DNA from: Chrysogorgia sp. JL179-B06 | Taxonomy: Eukaryota; Cnidaria; Anthozoa; Scleralcyonacea; Chrysogorgiidae | Assembly (NCBI GenBank): GCA_035772405.1 | Contig: JAYKKM010000142.1 | Location: 326,001-390,000, forward strand | Reading direction: 5' to 3' | Length of the DNA stretch: 64,000 bases | Shown: one piece after another, positions 23,810 through 36,162 of the stretch | How the letters are laid out: every line of letters starts with the position of its first letter | Numbering within the stretch: the first letter of the stretch is position 1 | Translations under genes and position numbers: made by a program | The notes under the pieces: generated by a model | Database searches by the model: none | What the model was told of the DNA's origin: nothing | Seen by the model: only the letters and a program-made list of their open reading frames with translations

Positions 23810-24915
23810 GTAAGGGTCTTTTTTATACGCTTGGTAGACTGGCGTTTTTTTATACAATCGTTAACATTTGTTCGTTTATCGAAGGGTGAACTTCGATTCA
23901 AGTAAATGCGTCTCACTTTAACGCCATCACGTAATATGGCGCAACGAAATAAAAGCCCTATGTAAATCATAGAAGCTTTTATATTGCTTAGGAATTCCTA
24001 AAATTATTATAAGTTTATAATAATTTACCGTCACAAGAACTTGGTTAAAGCCGCATAAATATTTGCTCATCTCTTCGCGAAAGTTAAACATACGTTAAAT
24101 ATTTCCTGTGCATTTTCTTTTGTTCGAATGTATCAATGCTTTGCTAGAATTTCGTGTCACTATTTCTACGCGTGTCGGTACCCCAAACGGTCGCATTGTT
24201 TCCCAGCAGAAAGTCTTCCCAGCAGCACCATTTGCTGTTATGGACGTTTTATGCGGGACGTAAACTGCCATGATGTATTTGTTTAACGTCTGCATATTGC
24301 GGGAGCAACGAATTATTGAAAGAGACTCTATTTTATGGATGTTAGTCAGGGAGTATTATATCACGACCAGGATAACTGAATCATTGTTTGCGCATTGTCA
24401 AGCCCGATCAGGTTAAAATTAATGTAGATCTAGCAAAATTATGACTTTTCGGCGCAGATAGTATAAACGACCTGAAATATTGCGCTTATTTGGTGGGACA
24501 ACAAAGACAGCAGTGTTATGACCCCGCGATTGTGGTATTGGGGTCGCGTTACAGGCCTTGCGTCTGATTTCTTAAATATTCCTCGTAAACTATACCTTAT
24601 TAATTTCTCGTTATCCATTGCCACGGTCTAAAAATCTCTCGTTTAGCCCATTTGCAGAGGTTTGTGCGTGTTCCATAGCCCAATGACCGAGTGAGAATCG
24701 CTGACGTGCGCGTATTGAGCACAATAGATTATTGTACTAGCGCAAAAGCATTCTAGTGAATACCCTGCTCATTTCTTTGATTTGACGTAAAACACGATTC
24801 GGAAAATCTGGATATTTGACTGAGAGTTTTTACAGTAATATCTTGGATGACATTGAACACGACAAAATTGAAAATGTTCGAAGATAGAGACTTTTGTTGC
24901 ACCAGCTCATCATTA

Positions 24916-25200
24916 TAAAGTCGTTTTGGGTGATCCGTTTGAATCGACATATTTGGCGATTTGTGATCTGACAAATACATAAACAGGTTTTTACGAAGGG
25001 TATGCACGTTTGCGTAGCTCGTATGTTATGTACAGTGTATTTGGAATCGGTAATTCCAAATCTGTTTTCCGAATTGAAAATTGTTAAATATTGGCCGAGT
25101 TAACGTTCAAAATTACGACGAAACGGTCTTTGCATTTATTCACGGCGCGCGAGGCAACGCGCGAGGCGGGCGAGAGGTTATTTTGACATATTTTGTAAGA
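24916..25200. repeat. Uninterrupted copy of the dispersed repeat
   Basis: Contains AGTCGTTTTGGGTGATCCGT, then ACATAAACAGGTTTTTACGA joined without a break, and CTGTTTTCCGAATTGAAAAT. It is the empty-site reference for the LINE at 6418-7964. It lies in collagen intron 1. Confidence 0.65.
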
Positions 25201-25370
25201 AGAAAAACCACCATTGTCTGTGAACACCACTATATATTTGAGAATCCAGCATTGGACTGAGTTTATATTGTTGGACATTCTTTGGCTTAGTAATAGTGGA
25301 ATTTACACATGTGCAAATTGTACGTCACCTTATGAAGTCACTAATAGTTTTCTTCTTTTTTTGTCTTTAG

Positions 25371-25381
25371 GTTCTGCAGCT
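25371..25381 (+). CDS. Collagen exon 2: 11-nt micro-exon (predicted)
   Basis: GTTCTGCAGCT lies between an excellent acceptor (TTTTTTTGTCTTTAG) and a consensus donor (GTAAGTACA). It converts phase 1 from exon 1 to phase 0 for exon 3, giving QDEGSAALLKGFKGNPGPR across the three exons. The phase fit supports it, but so short an exon needs transcript evidence. Confidence 0.6.
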
Positions 25382-25523
25382 GTAAGTACAGATTATATTC
25401 TTTATTGTTGAGGGTTGACCATTTGGACCATGTATATTTTCTAATCATGTTTGACATCCTTGATGTGCCAATCTTGTTTTTCAAAATACATGTAAATCTT
25501 TTGTTGTCTGCTTACATGCAGTA

Positions 25524-27244
25524 TACAGTAGAACCTGAGTTTTACGACCACCCCTGTTGCCAAGCAAAAGTGGTCGTACTGTAAATGACAGGTGGTCGTA
25601 AATGGCAGTTAGTGATGTGACGTCATGGAAAACCATAGACGCTATTATGTTTACGAGTTAGAGTCTATATTCTGTGTTCGCTAGTCGACTAAAAGATGGC
25701 TTTATAATTTAAAACCAATATAATATTTCTTAATAAAGAAAGAAAACCAGATTTCGGAAAAAGCACAGTTTGAACAGAGCAGGGTTTGAATTAACGGTGT
25801 GCAATGTGCAATTTGCACATCGTTTTGGCCCAAATAGTAAAAGTTGCACAACACTTTTCAAAACGATGTGCAGAAAACAAATAATCTCAGTATTGAACAC
25901 AAACAAATAGTTCTGACAAACTATAAGTTAAGTTAACAGTCCTATTTCCCAAAGGTTGAAAAATTGTGTGTATTTCCCATAGCCACGCAAAAATTGCTAT
26001 TAAAATTGTAAAGAAAAGCCATAATCGATTGACGCCATATTTTGCATGTTTGCTCTAAAGTGCCCTGGGAACGAGTCACTTTCCCGCACAGGCCCGCGCA
26101 ATTTCCAGGAGTTGCCCGCACAAAATGGTGGCCGAAATTTGATCTTAGTCGCACATTTTAGTGATTTTATATAAAACTTTCCAATCTCTTAAACCAACAG
26201 GTAGCAATGGCAACCGAAAGTATCTCATGCCGAGCCTAGAAATAGCCAAGAATGGGGGGAGGGGGGCATGAATGCACATCGTTTTTACTTAACTAATTCG
26301 AACCCTGGAACAGAGCTTGCTGGGCGATATGCGCGCCGTGAAAGAAAACCCAATGCGTACGTACTTCATCTTTAATCGCAAAAATATTTTATTTACAGCA
26401 ATTTGATCTAAGAAACTGACTAAAAGAGTAAGGAGAAACGATATATACTGATTCGTATGGACAAAGTTATTGGCGATATTGCGTTATAAACAAAGATGGC
26501 GGGTACGAAAATATAATTTACCTCGCCCGCGAGGTTTTCGAACATTTTCAAGTGTTGCACTAAACGCAAAAGCTCATACGATATATTAAATCAAAGATCG
26601 TTTAATGGTATACAACATATGTAAACCATGTTAAGCTTTATGTTGTAATAGCAAAGTTATTTGCGATCTCGCACAACAAAGTTTAACCCGTACAAGATTG
26701 CAGTAACAAACAAATATTAGTCCAAGCTTTTCGTCAATTTAGAAACGTTTTCTTCAACAATGATAATGGTTTAAGAGCTTGGGATTGTCGCTAATAAGGA
26801 TATTTATTATGCACTCTCGAAATTCGGTCGCTTACCTATGAAAGTATTTAGCAAAACAATGCTTAAAAAGCAACAATTGTGTCTTCTTGTTCGCACTTCC
26901 TGTATTCGCACGTGGTCAAAATTCTTGCTTGTTGATTGTAACGTATTTCGTTTACATAGTGGCAGTTTTAAGTTGAAAAAGTCGCTCAAATTTCGCATTT
27001 GGGATGCTAAAAAGTGGTCGCTGATGCGCTATCAAAAAAAGACGAACGCTTATCTCGTAAAAAGTCGCTCATGAAAGGTTAAATTTCGTGTGTGGGACCA
27101 CTAAAAAGCGGTCGCTGGTCGCGTTAGGCAGGTGGTCGCTCATTCCAGGTACATTTTAACTACAATTTGTCCGTGCCAGAAAAAGTGGTCGTAAACGGCA
27201 GGTGGTCGTTAAAAGGGGTGTCGTAAAACTCAGGTTCTACTGTA
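25524..27244. mobile_element. 1.7-kb TA-flanked element, ends TACAGTAGAACCTGAG, with internal subterminal repeats
   Basis: The left end TACAGTAGAACCTGAGTTTT pairs with the right end AAAACTCAGGTTCTACTGTA. The phrase GTGGTCGTAAA/GGCAGGTGGTCG recurs near 25570, 25593, 26937-27140 (degenerate), 27185 and 27200. Its interior carries a nested hAT MITE (25780-26307). No transposase is recognisable. Confidence 0.75.
25780..26307. mobile_element. hAT-type MITE nested in the TACAGT element
   Basis: Ends CAGGGTTTGAATTA and AATTCGAACCCTG pair; GAACAGAG flanks both sides (25772-25779, 26308-26315). Subterminal TGCACATCGTTTT occurs in both orientations. A second, degenerate copy of its left end is at 36715-36855 on the opposite strand. 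Confidence 0.85.
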
Positions 27245-27678
27245 ATTGGCTTTTCGCATGAAAATTATTTGCATGAACATTACGCGCTATTGCCAAAATA
27301 CTGGTACGCTTTTTGCTTTATATGAGTATTAATATGCTTTGTAGAGGAATTTGTAGGATATACCTTATTGTTACTTATTTTCGCAGAACTTAATTTCATA
27401 AAAATAGAACGGCATATTTCGCAGGAAAATTTTGCGATTTGGCAAAAAAATACATTAAAAGGAACTAAATTTTGCAAAAATTGTCAAAATACTGATTTCA
27501 CGGGTCTTTAATTTCGCGATTTTTTGAAAATCACTTTTGGACTTTAAATTGCATAAATTTTGAAATAACCTATTTTGCTTGAAAGTTTAAATTGAAGCTG
27601 TAAATAAGGATGGGTGATGTATTTACAGTGTGTATTATATTAAGTTTCACCTTTAATTTCATTGACAAAGAGCTATTT

Positions 27679-28107
27679 ATGCATGGTTCAATTCTTGCTG
27701 TTACCATCCCTCCCAGGCACCCCCATGGTGATTTGCAAATTTTCTATTACTTACTGTAACTGCACTTTCCCTGCCCTTTGTGCAAGTAAAAAAATGTAAT
27801 CCCACCCCAGGGACAAAATTGACAAAATCTAAAAAAGGTTTTTAGAGAAAGATTTTTCTCTTCCAGCCAGCCAGTCAGCAACAAATGCAAATGATTTTCC
27901 AGAGAAAAATTGAAGAAAGTGGTTGCTGTTCAATGCCATCTTTCACCCCAACATCCTTTGCGGTCAGGTTTTATATTTCCCGGCCCCACCCAGGGATACG
28001 TGCGGGAGCAGATGGTAAAAAAAATTCCCACCCCTGGGAAGTCAAAACCAACATTTGGCCTGGGGTGCCAGGGGCAGGATGGTAACAGCAAGAATTGAAC
28101 CATGCAT
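27679..28107. mobile_element. MITE with ends TGCATGGTTCAATTC
   Basis: TGCATGGTTCAATTCTTGCT followed by GTTACCATCC pairs with its exact complement ending at 28107 for about 30 bp, then less exactly through GGCACCCC. The interior has CCACCCC-type stretches. It lies in a collagen intron. Confidence 0.75.
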
Positions 28108-28818
28108 TATATTGACCAATATGGCGTTGGTACAATTCCTGTCTGTAGCTGCAAGTTTGTCACTGTTTTGAACAAATTTGCAGACTTTCAACACTTAATT
28201 TTTCAGGCTCTTCTTTTTCTTCTTTCCTGATCCCCATAAACAATTGCGCCTGCATGTAAACAGCCCCTAGCCTGCACACTCCCAATTTTCCTTCCTCTGC
28301 AAAAGAAGATGCCTATGGAGGAGGCAGGAATACATGTATATTCACCTAGATACAGCAAATACGGCAAGCACCAGTGCTATATTGTATTAGAACGAACACA
28401 GTAAAATACAGCACTAATAGTGAAGTTTTTCACAGCTATACAGTATGTAAATCAATAAAACCATGCTGTCTGTTTTTGGATGTTGAGTCCACATGATCTG
28501 CACTGCAATACCAACAGATATGACTGCAATACTGGAACCAAGTAAGGGGACCAGACTCATGACTCTCCCACAATTTTTTACAATTTCAATTTTTTATGCG
28601 CTATGGTGTCACTTTATAACTATAGAAATGTTTAGTTAACCTGTACAGTATCTTCACTCAATCATTTTTCAGAGAATATTCTGTATTCATGCAGTGAGTC
28701 ATTTAAGGGAATCTTTTTAAAAGTCTCTAGATTTCTAGACTACTGTGTAATGTATCATGAGTTAATGCATTTACATCTTCATAAGTTTATTATAAAGTTA
28801 TAGATATAACCAGTACAC
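28108..28818. other. Collagen intron, unassigned
   Basis: I see no exon, RNA or element boundary here. Confidence 0.35.
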
Positions 28819-28986
28819 ATCAAATATCTAAAAAGGTTGGTGTACTGCTGAAATAGCATGTAAGTTGTCTAACGTTTATAAGCAAAGGTCCTTTGTCAGA
28901 GAGTGAAAATGCCTTCGCTCGAAACGTTATAGCTAGACAACTTACACGCTATTTTGGCAGTACACCAACCTTTTTAGATATTTGAT
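28819..28986. mobile_element. 168-bp hairpin MITE, family with three traces in the window
   Basis: ATCAAATATCTAAAAAGGTT followed by GGTGTACTG pairs with CAGTACACCAACCTTTTTAG followed by ATATTTGAT. The loop holds GGTCCTTTGTCAGAGAGTG and CCTTCGCTCGAAACGTT. Single ends of the same family occur near 9785 (SEC61G intron) and 60640-60670 (collagen intron). Confidence 0.7.
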
Positions 28987-29639
28987 TTGTATAGTATTTC
29001 TACACTGCCTTAACTATGTTAATTTCACTGGACAAAAAGACAATTTTTCTGAAAAAAAGTGGAGTACTGTTAGGCTTGGGCGGTTTTGCTTAAAATAAAA
29101 ACCGCTAAACCGTCCGATTCTAAATAGACGGCCGGCCAACCTCGACAAAAGTGCCTCAAAAACACCTTTGATGGCATTTTCTGTTACAAGCAGGCAACCA
29201 CCACAGAAATGTAGCTTAGACTTCGACAAAGATGACTGGGCCGGTTGCCAACAGAATTTTGGGGTTTTAATGTTAAAATTTTGAGGTTTCTTCAGCTGCT
29301 TTACACGCTTCGAGTCCGACGGAAATATCCGAGCCGGTTTTTCCCTGGCAACTTGCTTCATAGGGGGTCTTTGATTATGATTGGCGAGGCTGTAAATACC
29401 AGCCAATGGGTACGCAGGTTAAGCAAAGTACGCGCGCTTTACGCGCGAGTCAAAATTAACAAGCCATCGTTGAATGCAAATCGTGTCCGCGAAATCAGGC
29501 TATATATCATCATAATATCGTATATTTTATTCGTTTTTTTGGTGTATTTAGTTGGTGAGTGTGTCGAGTTGTCGATCAGTTGACTTCGTTTAATTTTAAT
29601 ATACAAACAAACATTAAATTTGTACGAAAAAGCAGCGAT

Positions 29640-29700
29640 TAATATAATATAAAATGGCTTCGACATCGAGCTCTCAGCGTAAACCGGTTAATATAGTATA
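29640..29700 (+). other. Short ATG frame of unknown origin inside the hAT composite
   Basis: An ATG near 29654 opens MASTSSSQRKPVNIV and stops; in another frame a KKKKKEVSLDACLFC stretch follows. It may be the start of a broken transposon gene. I do not recognise the family. Confidence 0.25.
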
Positions 29701-30290
29701 GTTCCTGTTTCAATTCTAAAAAAGAAAAAGAAAGAGGTTTCGTTAGACGCTTGTCTGTTTTGCCACATATAAATGCTGCAAAAACTCCAGCGATGAACAC
29801 CTCTTCGTAGTTGTAATGCCAATAATTGTAAAAATCCCATGGACTAACACTAACAGATTGAGATTAATAAATGGGGTGAAGCAGTTACCTGTGAGTCTAC
29901 ATGCATTGCTTTTATTAGGTGTTGTTGGTTTAATGTCATAATAATGGTTTTGATGATTGATCGTTTAGTATTGGTAATTTATGGATACATAACCATGCAT
30001 ATATTTCATTAAAAGCTGAGCTTTCATCTTGTGTTGCTCAGCACATCCCTGATTTTTTAATATGTCTACATTATTACAAAAGATTGATGAATTTGAATAT
30101 ATCACACTTGTGGACGTATATTCAGAATTGATCTAAATTTACAAAATTTTGAACTTACATATGATCAATATAATAATAATTATACCTCAACTGTAAATTG
30201 TCTAGTAGACACTAGCTAGGGAGTTAAATTTGTACCACGTGACCGGTCAATATATCACAGAATTATCCCCACCCTGTGGTACAACTCTTT

Positions 30291-30310
30291 GGTATTCAAG
30301 CTTGAATACC
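30291..30310. repeat. Perfect 20-bp palindrome
   Basis: GGTATTCAAGCTTGAATACC is self-complementary. Nearby AAAATATTACCCCGCAGG and CCCTCAGGGTAATATTTT also pair imperfectly (30482-30552). Confidence 0.6.
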
Positions 30311-30899
30311 ATACTAGCTCAAATACCCTCAGGTGCAAAAACCAAAATGAGGCTGTTAACAATGGAGGAACAAGAAGACATTTCACCCATTGTTTCACCT
30401 GGAGAATGAGATGACAAGGAAATTCTTCGGTTATTAGAAAACTATTCAAGATTGTTTCGGTATTATATAATTTATATTCGACAAAATATTACCCCGCAGG
30501 ATGATATAATATTGCTTGGGCTTTGCCCTGACCCTCAGGGTAATATTTTCTTGAATTCCCCTCACTCTAGGTCTATAAATGATCAGAAATAAGATGCATG
30601 ACTTATGAAATAATTGTTTATTACTTAATAGACTAGAGGTCCAATCCAGGTATCATCATCTATAGAGATTTGCCTTCTTGAGGAATGGACGCTTATGAAT
30701 TTCCTTGATTTCCTGCAAGAGAGGTTTTCAGTGCAGATAAGTGAGGCTTGTTTCCAGAGCATATATTCTGTGATCCCTTATTCAGATTTGTTTACCAACA
30801 GAAGACTTTTCAGTGTGGCCCTTTAAGCATTCAATTAAGATGTTCTTTGAGGAAGACTGTTTGATTTCCATTTCTCACATACTGGTACAGTCTATTTAT

Positions 30900-31480
30900 G
30901 GGCAATTTTGAAACCAAAGGCAAAGCAATATAATTTTCACCATTTAAACCAAGCTTATGCAGCAGTATATACATTCTATATTAGAAAGACATTTTCAACA
31001 TCGGTACTATATGTACTCCTGGACCATCACAATAGCTTTATCATGGAGTGTTGCTTTTCTAGTCTGACATTGTGTATTGTATATGTATATACAGCTTACA
31101 AGAAACCTAACCAAATCATCCATTTATAACCAATTGTTCAATGTACACAATACATCTGCGACCAAGACCACTTCAAGGAAGAACTTTATCGCATCAGAAA
31201 TGATTTGAAATACAACAGATATGCATCCACCCAGACCTTCTGATCTTTCTCACACCAATGTAGTACAGACTGAAAAGCTCAACCAACAACTATTTACCCA
31301 CAAAGATAAAGCATTGACAAAAAGTCTGGAATTTACCACATTCCTTGAGAATGTGGTTTAGTTTTTAATAAACATTGGAGAAAATGGCCAAACATAATAT
31401 ACTGTCTCTCAAAGAACATCTTAGTTATTGCTTAAATAGTCACACTGAAAAATGTTCTGTTAATTGCCAAACAAACCTAA
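30900..31480 (+). pseudogene. Penelope-like element C-terminal fragment with GIY-YIG relic
   Basis: Broken frames give TAYKKPNQIIHL (compare the Y.KP.H...YL block at the end of Penelope-like reverse transcriptases), CDQDHFKEELYRIRNDL, then KSGIYHIP, stop, ECG, and after a shift NIGENGQ and LKEHLSYC. The order GIY.IPC.CG...YIGET.R...LKEH is that of the GIY-YIG endonuclease in these elements. The catalytic-region Cys codon is a stop, and frames shift at least twice. The call rests on short motifs. Confidence 0.5.
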
Positions 31481-32843
31481 ACAATTATCAATCACAGAAT
31501 TATTCGGAAACAAGCTTATCTCATCTGCATCAAAAACAACTACTGTACTTATCTCGTATAATTAGGGAATAAATAGAGATTCACAAGTATCAAACTATAC
31601 GTCAATTCGGGTCAATCTCTGACTTTCAACGATACCTGAACAGCACTTTTAAATATACCATACATGAACTTGCAAATATGGAAAACAAATGTAATCAAAC
31701 GAAATAGAAGGTAATAAAACTACATAAGTAAGATGTACACATTTACCAAGATGGTAATGTAAACCGATAACAAACAAAAAATTCAGTTCGCATCTGAGGA
31801 TGTCCTCACCCTGGTCCCAGAGGTAGATGTCCTCAGGAGTCAAGACGAATTAAAAGCTCAGGTTGAATGCATGGTTGTATTCGCTACATGCAGATTACCA
31901 AAACTAACTTCAGTACTTTAGCATAAAGGACTTTACCAAAGCTACCAGTTTTAAAAACTAATTAAGCTTTACAAACTTACCCTGTTGTTGCTTTCCTTCG
32001 AAGACGAAGTGTTCTGTTTAGGTATATATATGCGCCATGTTCCTTGTTTACTTGTCATTGTGAGTTATGCGAATTAGCGTATCCGAAGTTTCACGCGCGT
32101 TGATTGGATAACAGTCTGAAATTAGCCAATCAAAATCAAGCACTGACGTATATTACAATACTCCATGGAATGCCATTCGTTAAAACGAGGTAACTTCCAA
32201 GCCGTGATGCGCTTTCGAAAAACACCAATTTTTTAATATTCAAATCCCGAATTAGCGATGGCAACCCCCCATACCTTCAAAAGAAACACTATCCGATAGC
32301 ATCTGGCGTGGTTGCCTGCTTGTAACAAAAAATGCCATCAACGATAATATTTTTGAACCATGGCCGGCCGTCTAAAACCGGTTAAACCGTAAAACCGGTT
32401 TTTCACAATTTCAGAAACTAACGCAATTTCAGTTTTGAACTAATGGCAGGAAGTCAAGGAACGCAATTTCACATTTTTAATAGCGCTTTACGTCATAATT
32501 TGGCTGTATACAGAGTAATTATAAAGGACTGCGTAGATCACGGCAAAATATTGAACAAAAAAACGTTCAGCGATAACGAAACGAAATTTTAATAAGAACT
32601 AAACAAAATTATACATTGTAACTTGTCAGAAAAAGTCAGAAACGTTTTAAGAATAAAGAATTCACAGGTTTTTAGCCAAGAAAACCAACGTATCACCTTG
32701 TGTGGTTTCAGTAGACCGCTTGGCAGTAACAATGTTCCGGCTTGTACCACAAACAGACAAGTGATTTGCGTGCAAGTTTGGCTAACGAAGGGTATACAGC
32801 TGCGTGCATATTCGACGGGATGATGATCTCGGAGATGTCGATG

Positions 32844-33017
32844 TAGGTTGGAAGTATTTCCCCCAGCAGCACGGACTTTCCTCAGGCAAAGCTTGCATGT
32901 CGGCAGGTCATTGTCGTTTTCGTCTTGTCTAAATCCGAAATATTGCCAGACAGGAGAGGCAGAGGCCGCAGAAACCTTTTTTGACCGCAATTCGACGTTG
33001 ACGTTTGTGGCAGCCAT
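32844..33017 (-). pseudogene. hAT transposase N terminus with BED zinc finger
   Basis: On the minus strand an ATG at 33017 starts MAATNVNVELRSKKVSAA, then VWQYFGFRQDEND, CKLCLRKVRAAGGNTSNL and HRHLRDHHP. This is a textbook BED finger: aromatic W and F, C-x2-C, then H-x4-H-like spacing in HLRDHH. The catalytic RNase-H-like domain and dimerisation domain do not follow in the element, so it is a truncated transposase. Confidence 0.75.
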
Positions 33018-33291
33018 GATGATTTGCGCGCAGTGTTATTGTCTGTATATATAATCTGCCAAATCTGGTATCAGTGCGTGGCATGAAATTAAATATGTAA
33101 TGATGACGGTTTTCCGGTTTTTCTAAAAGCTAAACCGAAAAAAACGGTTTAATAATAAAACCGAAAAAAACCGGTAAACCGCCCAAGCCTAAGTACTGTA
33201 CATGCCGGCCCATGGAAGCCAGATGCACATTTATTTTAATGTCCAAATTCTGACCATTTACTTAAATTTTGTTTTCTTATTTTTAAAATAG

Positions 33292-33327
33292 CTCCTAAAG
33301 GGCTTTAAAGGAAACCCTGGACCAAGG
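33292..33327 (+). CDS. Collagen exon 3: start of minor helix
   Basis: Reads LLKGFKGNPGPR, 36 nt, phase 0 at both sides; the acceptor is AAAATAG and the donor GTAGGT. The first triplets GFK, GNP and GPR open the minor triple helix of the N-propeptide. Confidence 0.88.
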
Positions 33328-33413
33328 GTAGGTATTAATTAATAGTTTTATTTCTGTTAAAAGGTCCATTAATTGAGGGTTAATGGACAACACTTGTACC
33401 ATAGTTACTGTAG

Positions 33414-33500
33414 TACAGTGGAACCCTGTTAATACGATCACTGTTGGGAAAATAAAGTGTGGTCGTATTAATGGGGTGGTTGTATTAACAGGGTAAGATC
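33414..33500. mobile_element. Single end of a TACAGT-type element
   Basis: TACAGTGGAACCCTGTTAAT followed by ACGATCACTG, with the phrase GGTCGTATTAATGGGGTGG repeated as GGTTGTATTAACAGGG. No partner end was found, so it is a fragment or a solo end. Confidence 0.55.
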
Positions 33501-33812
33501 AGATTACAGTACAAATCCTTTTCAAATGACATCATGGCACTTACAACTCAATTCTGACTTTCCAGTGACTCCTGGTCACAATTACAGTCATACCTGTACA
33601 AGAAAATTCACACTGCCAGTATAAACACAGTAATTTATAAAATAATATTGCAGTTAGGTGCACTTTAATGTGAAAATATCATTCAAATACATTATTTGTG
33701 AGTTTAGATCAAATGACTGTTGTGAGGCTCCCTCACATTTGGCTAATGGCACTGTATGTTTCAGTACATTTGCCTCTGACTCCTCAATTGTAAATGCAAA
33801 TTTTTGATTTAG

Positions 33813-33875
33813 GGTGGTGCTGGTCAAAAGGGAATTCGTGGAGAAGTTGGAAGTGTTGGCTCACCTGGTAATCTA
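33813..33875 (+). CDS. Collagen exon 4: minor helix
   Basis: 63 nt, seven triplets: GGA GQK GIR GEV GSV GSP GNL. Acceptor TTTGATTTAG and donor GTAAGT are consensus. Confidence 0.93.
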
Positions 33876-34218
33876 GTAAGTTTCAATTTGTAATTTTGCT
33901 TTTTGAAAGACTACTGCTCAGAAATAACTTAACTGCTGTGTCTTTGTCCAAACCATGTACAATTTATGTTCAAACTACAGTGTCCGGATGTGTCTTGAAG
34001 GCAAAGTGGCTGCATGGTTCTCGACTGTTTGTGTTTGGTTATTTCTAAGCAGTACTGTACAGTTTATTAGAAAAGTATCTGCATGATGAAAAAGCGTATG
34101 TCAGTTTCAGTGCCACTCAAATGAAACTTAAAGTTTCTTACTGACAAATCATTTGAACAAAAGGTATTTGGATGGGCTGCATAATTTCATCCACAAGAGC
34201 TGAAAATAACAGAAACGC

Positions 34219-34354
34219 TAAAGCCTGTTTTCCACTTCACCATTTCGCTCGCCGCTAGAGAAACATTTCGCCCATAACATAATTTTTTCCCATTTTCATT
34301 GGTCGAATGATGTTGTTGTGGAAATATATTATGGTGAAGTGGAAAACGGGCTTA
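34219..34354. mobile_element. Short MITE, ends AAGCCTGTTTTCCACTTC
   Basis: AAGCCTGTTTTCCACTTCAC and GTGAAGTGGAAAACGGGCTT pair over about 24 bp around a 90-bp interior containing TTCATTGGTCGAATGATG. It lies in the intron between collagen exons 4 and 5. Confidence 0.7.
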
Positions 34355-35213
34355 GAAGAAGAAGGCATTAACCCTTTCCCTACTATGCCGCTAGCACAAA
34401 AACCACCAATTTTCCTATGATGCCCTATACCACCCAACAAAATTATGACGATTACCCTTCCCCTAGAGAGGCTACTTTGTCTTCTGTTGCTTTAAAATAA
34501 ATTATCAGGCATATTGGCCATGGTTTGAATTAGTTGAGAAAAAACAATGTGCATTTCCCCCTGAAAATATGACGTTCAGGTTGTGCAAGAAATTTAATGC
34601 CAACAGGAATTATAGGCTAGCTAGGGTGCCCTGTTGTTGGATAACTAAAGAAACGATCTCAAGATGTTTAAGAGATTTTGTACGGGCAACTCCTGAATTA
34701 CACAGGGCCTGTGTGGGAAAATGATTCGTTAGCCTCGAGCGCAGTTTAGGACAGGCACGCAAAAATGGCGTCTCTGGCAAGAACCACGTACCCAGGCTTT
34801 TCACCAGCTCAGCGGACTTGCCGGAGCGAAAACCCTGGTAGATGCTGGTCACGTGATCTGCTAAAATCTAGCAGATTTTTAATTAGCGTTGCTATGTTAG
34901 TTTAGGGAGGGATGACAAAGTGTTTGTTGACGTTAGTCAAGATATGACAGCTCACCTCTTTGGAATATGTCGATTAATATTATCAATTCTCAAAAAAAAT
35001 TTACAAATCTTCTGGCGACTTTTACAATGCTTGTCACCTTTGTCGCAGTGTTGGCGATGCAAAGTTTTCAACAAAATTATTTAACCATAGAAATACGGGT
35101 TTACTTGCCATAGCAGAAGACATTTATGGCAGGAAACTTTCTAGTGACGACTCATTCCCGCATCTTATAATATGAGCTTCATCGATCACTATGACACACA
35201 CTCTTTCTTGATA

Positions 35214-35826
35214 TACAGTCGAACCTATTAAGCGGTCACCCTTGGGGATTGCGTAGGTGACCGCTTAATGCAGGGTGACTGACTGCTTAAAGTGGGTCTG
35301 ATTATTGTATATTAAAATGTGACCTGCTAAAACTCGGTTTATGAATCTGAACAGAAATTAAGGGAACAATAAAAAATAACTATGAACACAAAATAACAAT
35401 TTAATGCCTAAGTTGTTAATAAATTTACATTGTGTTAATAACAAGATGTGTAAAAATGTTAACAAACTAGGCAAAGAAAAATTGATTCTTCAGACGTAGC
35501 TAGACCGCAGAAAAATAGTCTCTGATTAATTTGGCTCAAATCCATCTCCCTAAAAATGGCTAACAAAAGTTCTTGATGTCAATAAAATTGGGCAAAGTTT
35601 GTTGAGACCGCTTAATACGAATTCAAGACAATGAAATACTAACTTCGGGACTGTACAAAGGGTGACTGCATCCGCTGAATAGAGGTGACCGTTTACTAAA
35701 GGTTACAAAGGTTACTTTAACAGTATTTAAGTTACAAAATTTTCGGGACTTTGCCAAGTGACCACTTAATAATTAATAAAGGGTGACCGCTTAATATGGG
35801 GACTGCTTAATACAGGTTTGACTGTA
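35214..35826. mobile_element. TA-flanked element, ends TACAGTCGAACC, with internal subterminal repeats
   Basis: TACAGTCGAACCTATTAAGC pairs with GCTTAATACAGGTTTGACTGTA. The phrase GGTGACCGCTTAATA recurs near 35263, 35277, 35685, 35758, 35781 and 35800 in both orientations. No protein is encoded. Confidence 0.75.
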
Positions 35827-36162
35827 GCTTGCTGTGTAGTTTAAATTATCGACCAAATTTGCGAGACAAGAATGATTCCGTGTATATAAACACAAAGTTG
35901 TATAAACAAAATCACATTGAAGCTCTTCAACTTCATTTATATTTCCAATATTTCCTTGGCTTTTTACGTTGAAAATTAATTGATGCTCTTTAATCCCGCT
36001 GATGATAACCGTCTGATCGGTCATGGATTAAAGAATTTAATTGCGTTACATGACTGAAACAGCAGCAAACGAATCGCTTTCCATATCAATTACTTGAGTC
36101 GCGATTCTTCGGTGATTGCATTCTTTGATGAACAACAACATTGGCAACAGATGGAAAATTAA

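Larger units (their letters stand above)
29071..33191. mobile_element. 4.1-kb composite hAT element with 8-bp target duplication
   Basis: Ends TAGGCTTGGGCGGTTTT and AAACCGCCCAAGCCTA pair, with AGTACTGT on both sides (29063-29070, 33192-33199). Subterminal AACCGGTTT-type motifs are dense on the right (32370-32400, 33110-33180) and present on the left. An inner inverted pair, GACGGCCGGCC (29128 and 32365) with GTTACAAGCAGGCAACCAC, shows a second end-like segment in opposite orientation. The transposase N terminus survives at 32844-33017 on the minus strand; the rest was replaced by unrelated sequence, including a Penelope-like fragment. It lies in the collagen intron between exons 2 and 3. Confidence 0.8.

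Noticed and set aside
29245..29583. Open frames on both strands near the hAT left end
   Set aside because: They overlap on opposite strands, lack motifs, and lie in terminal-repeat sequence.
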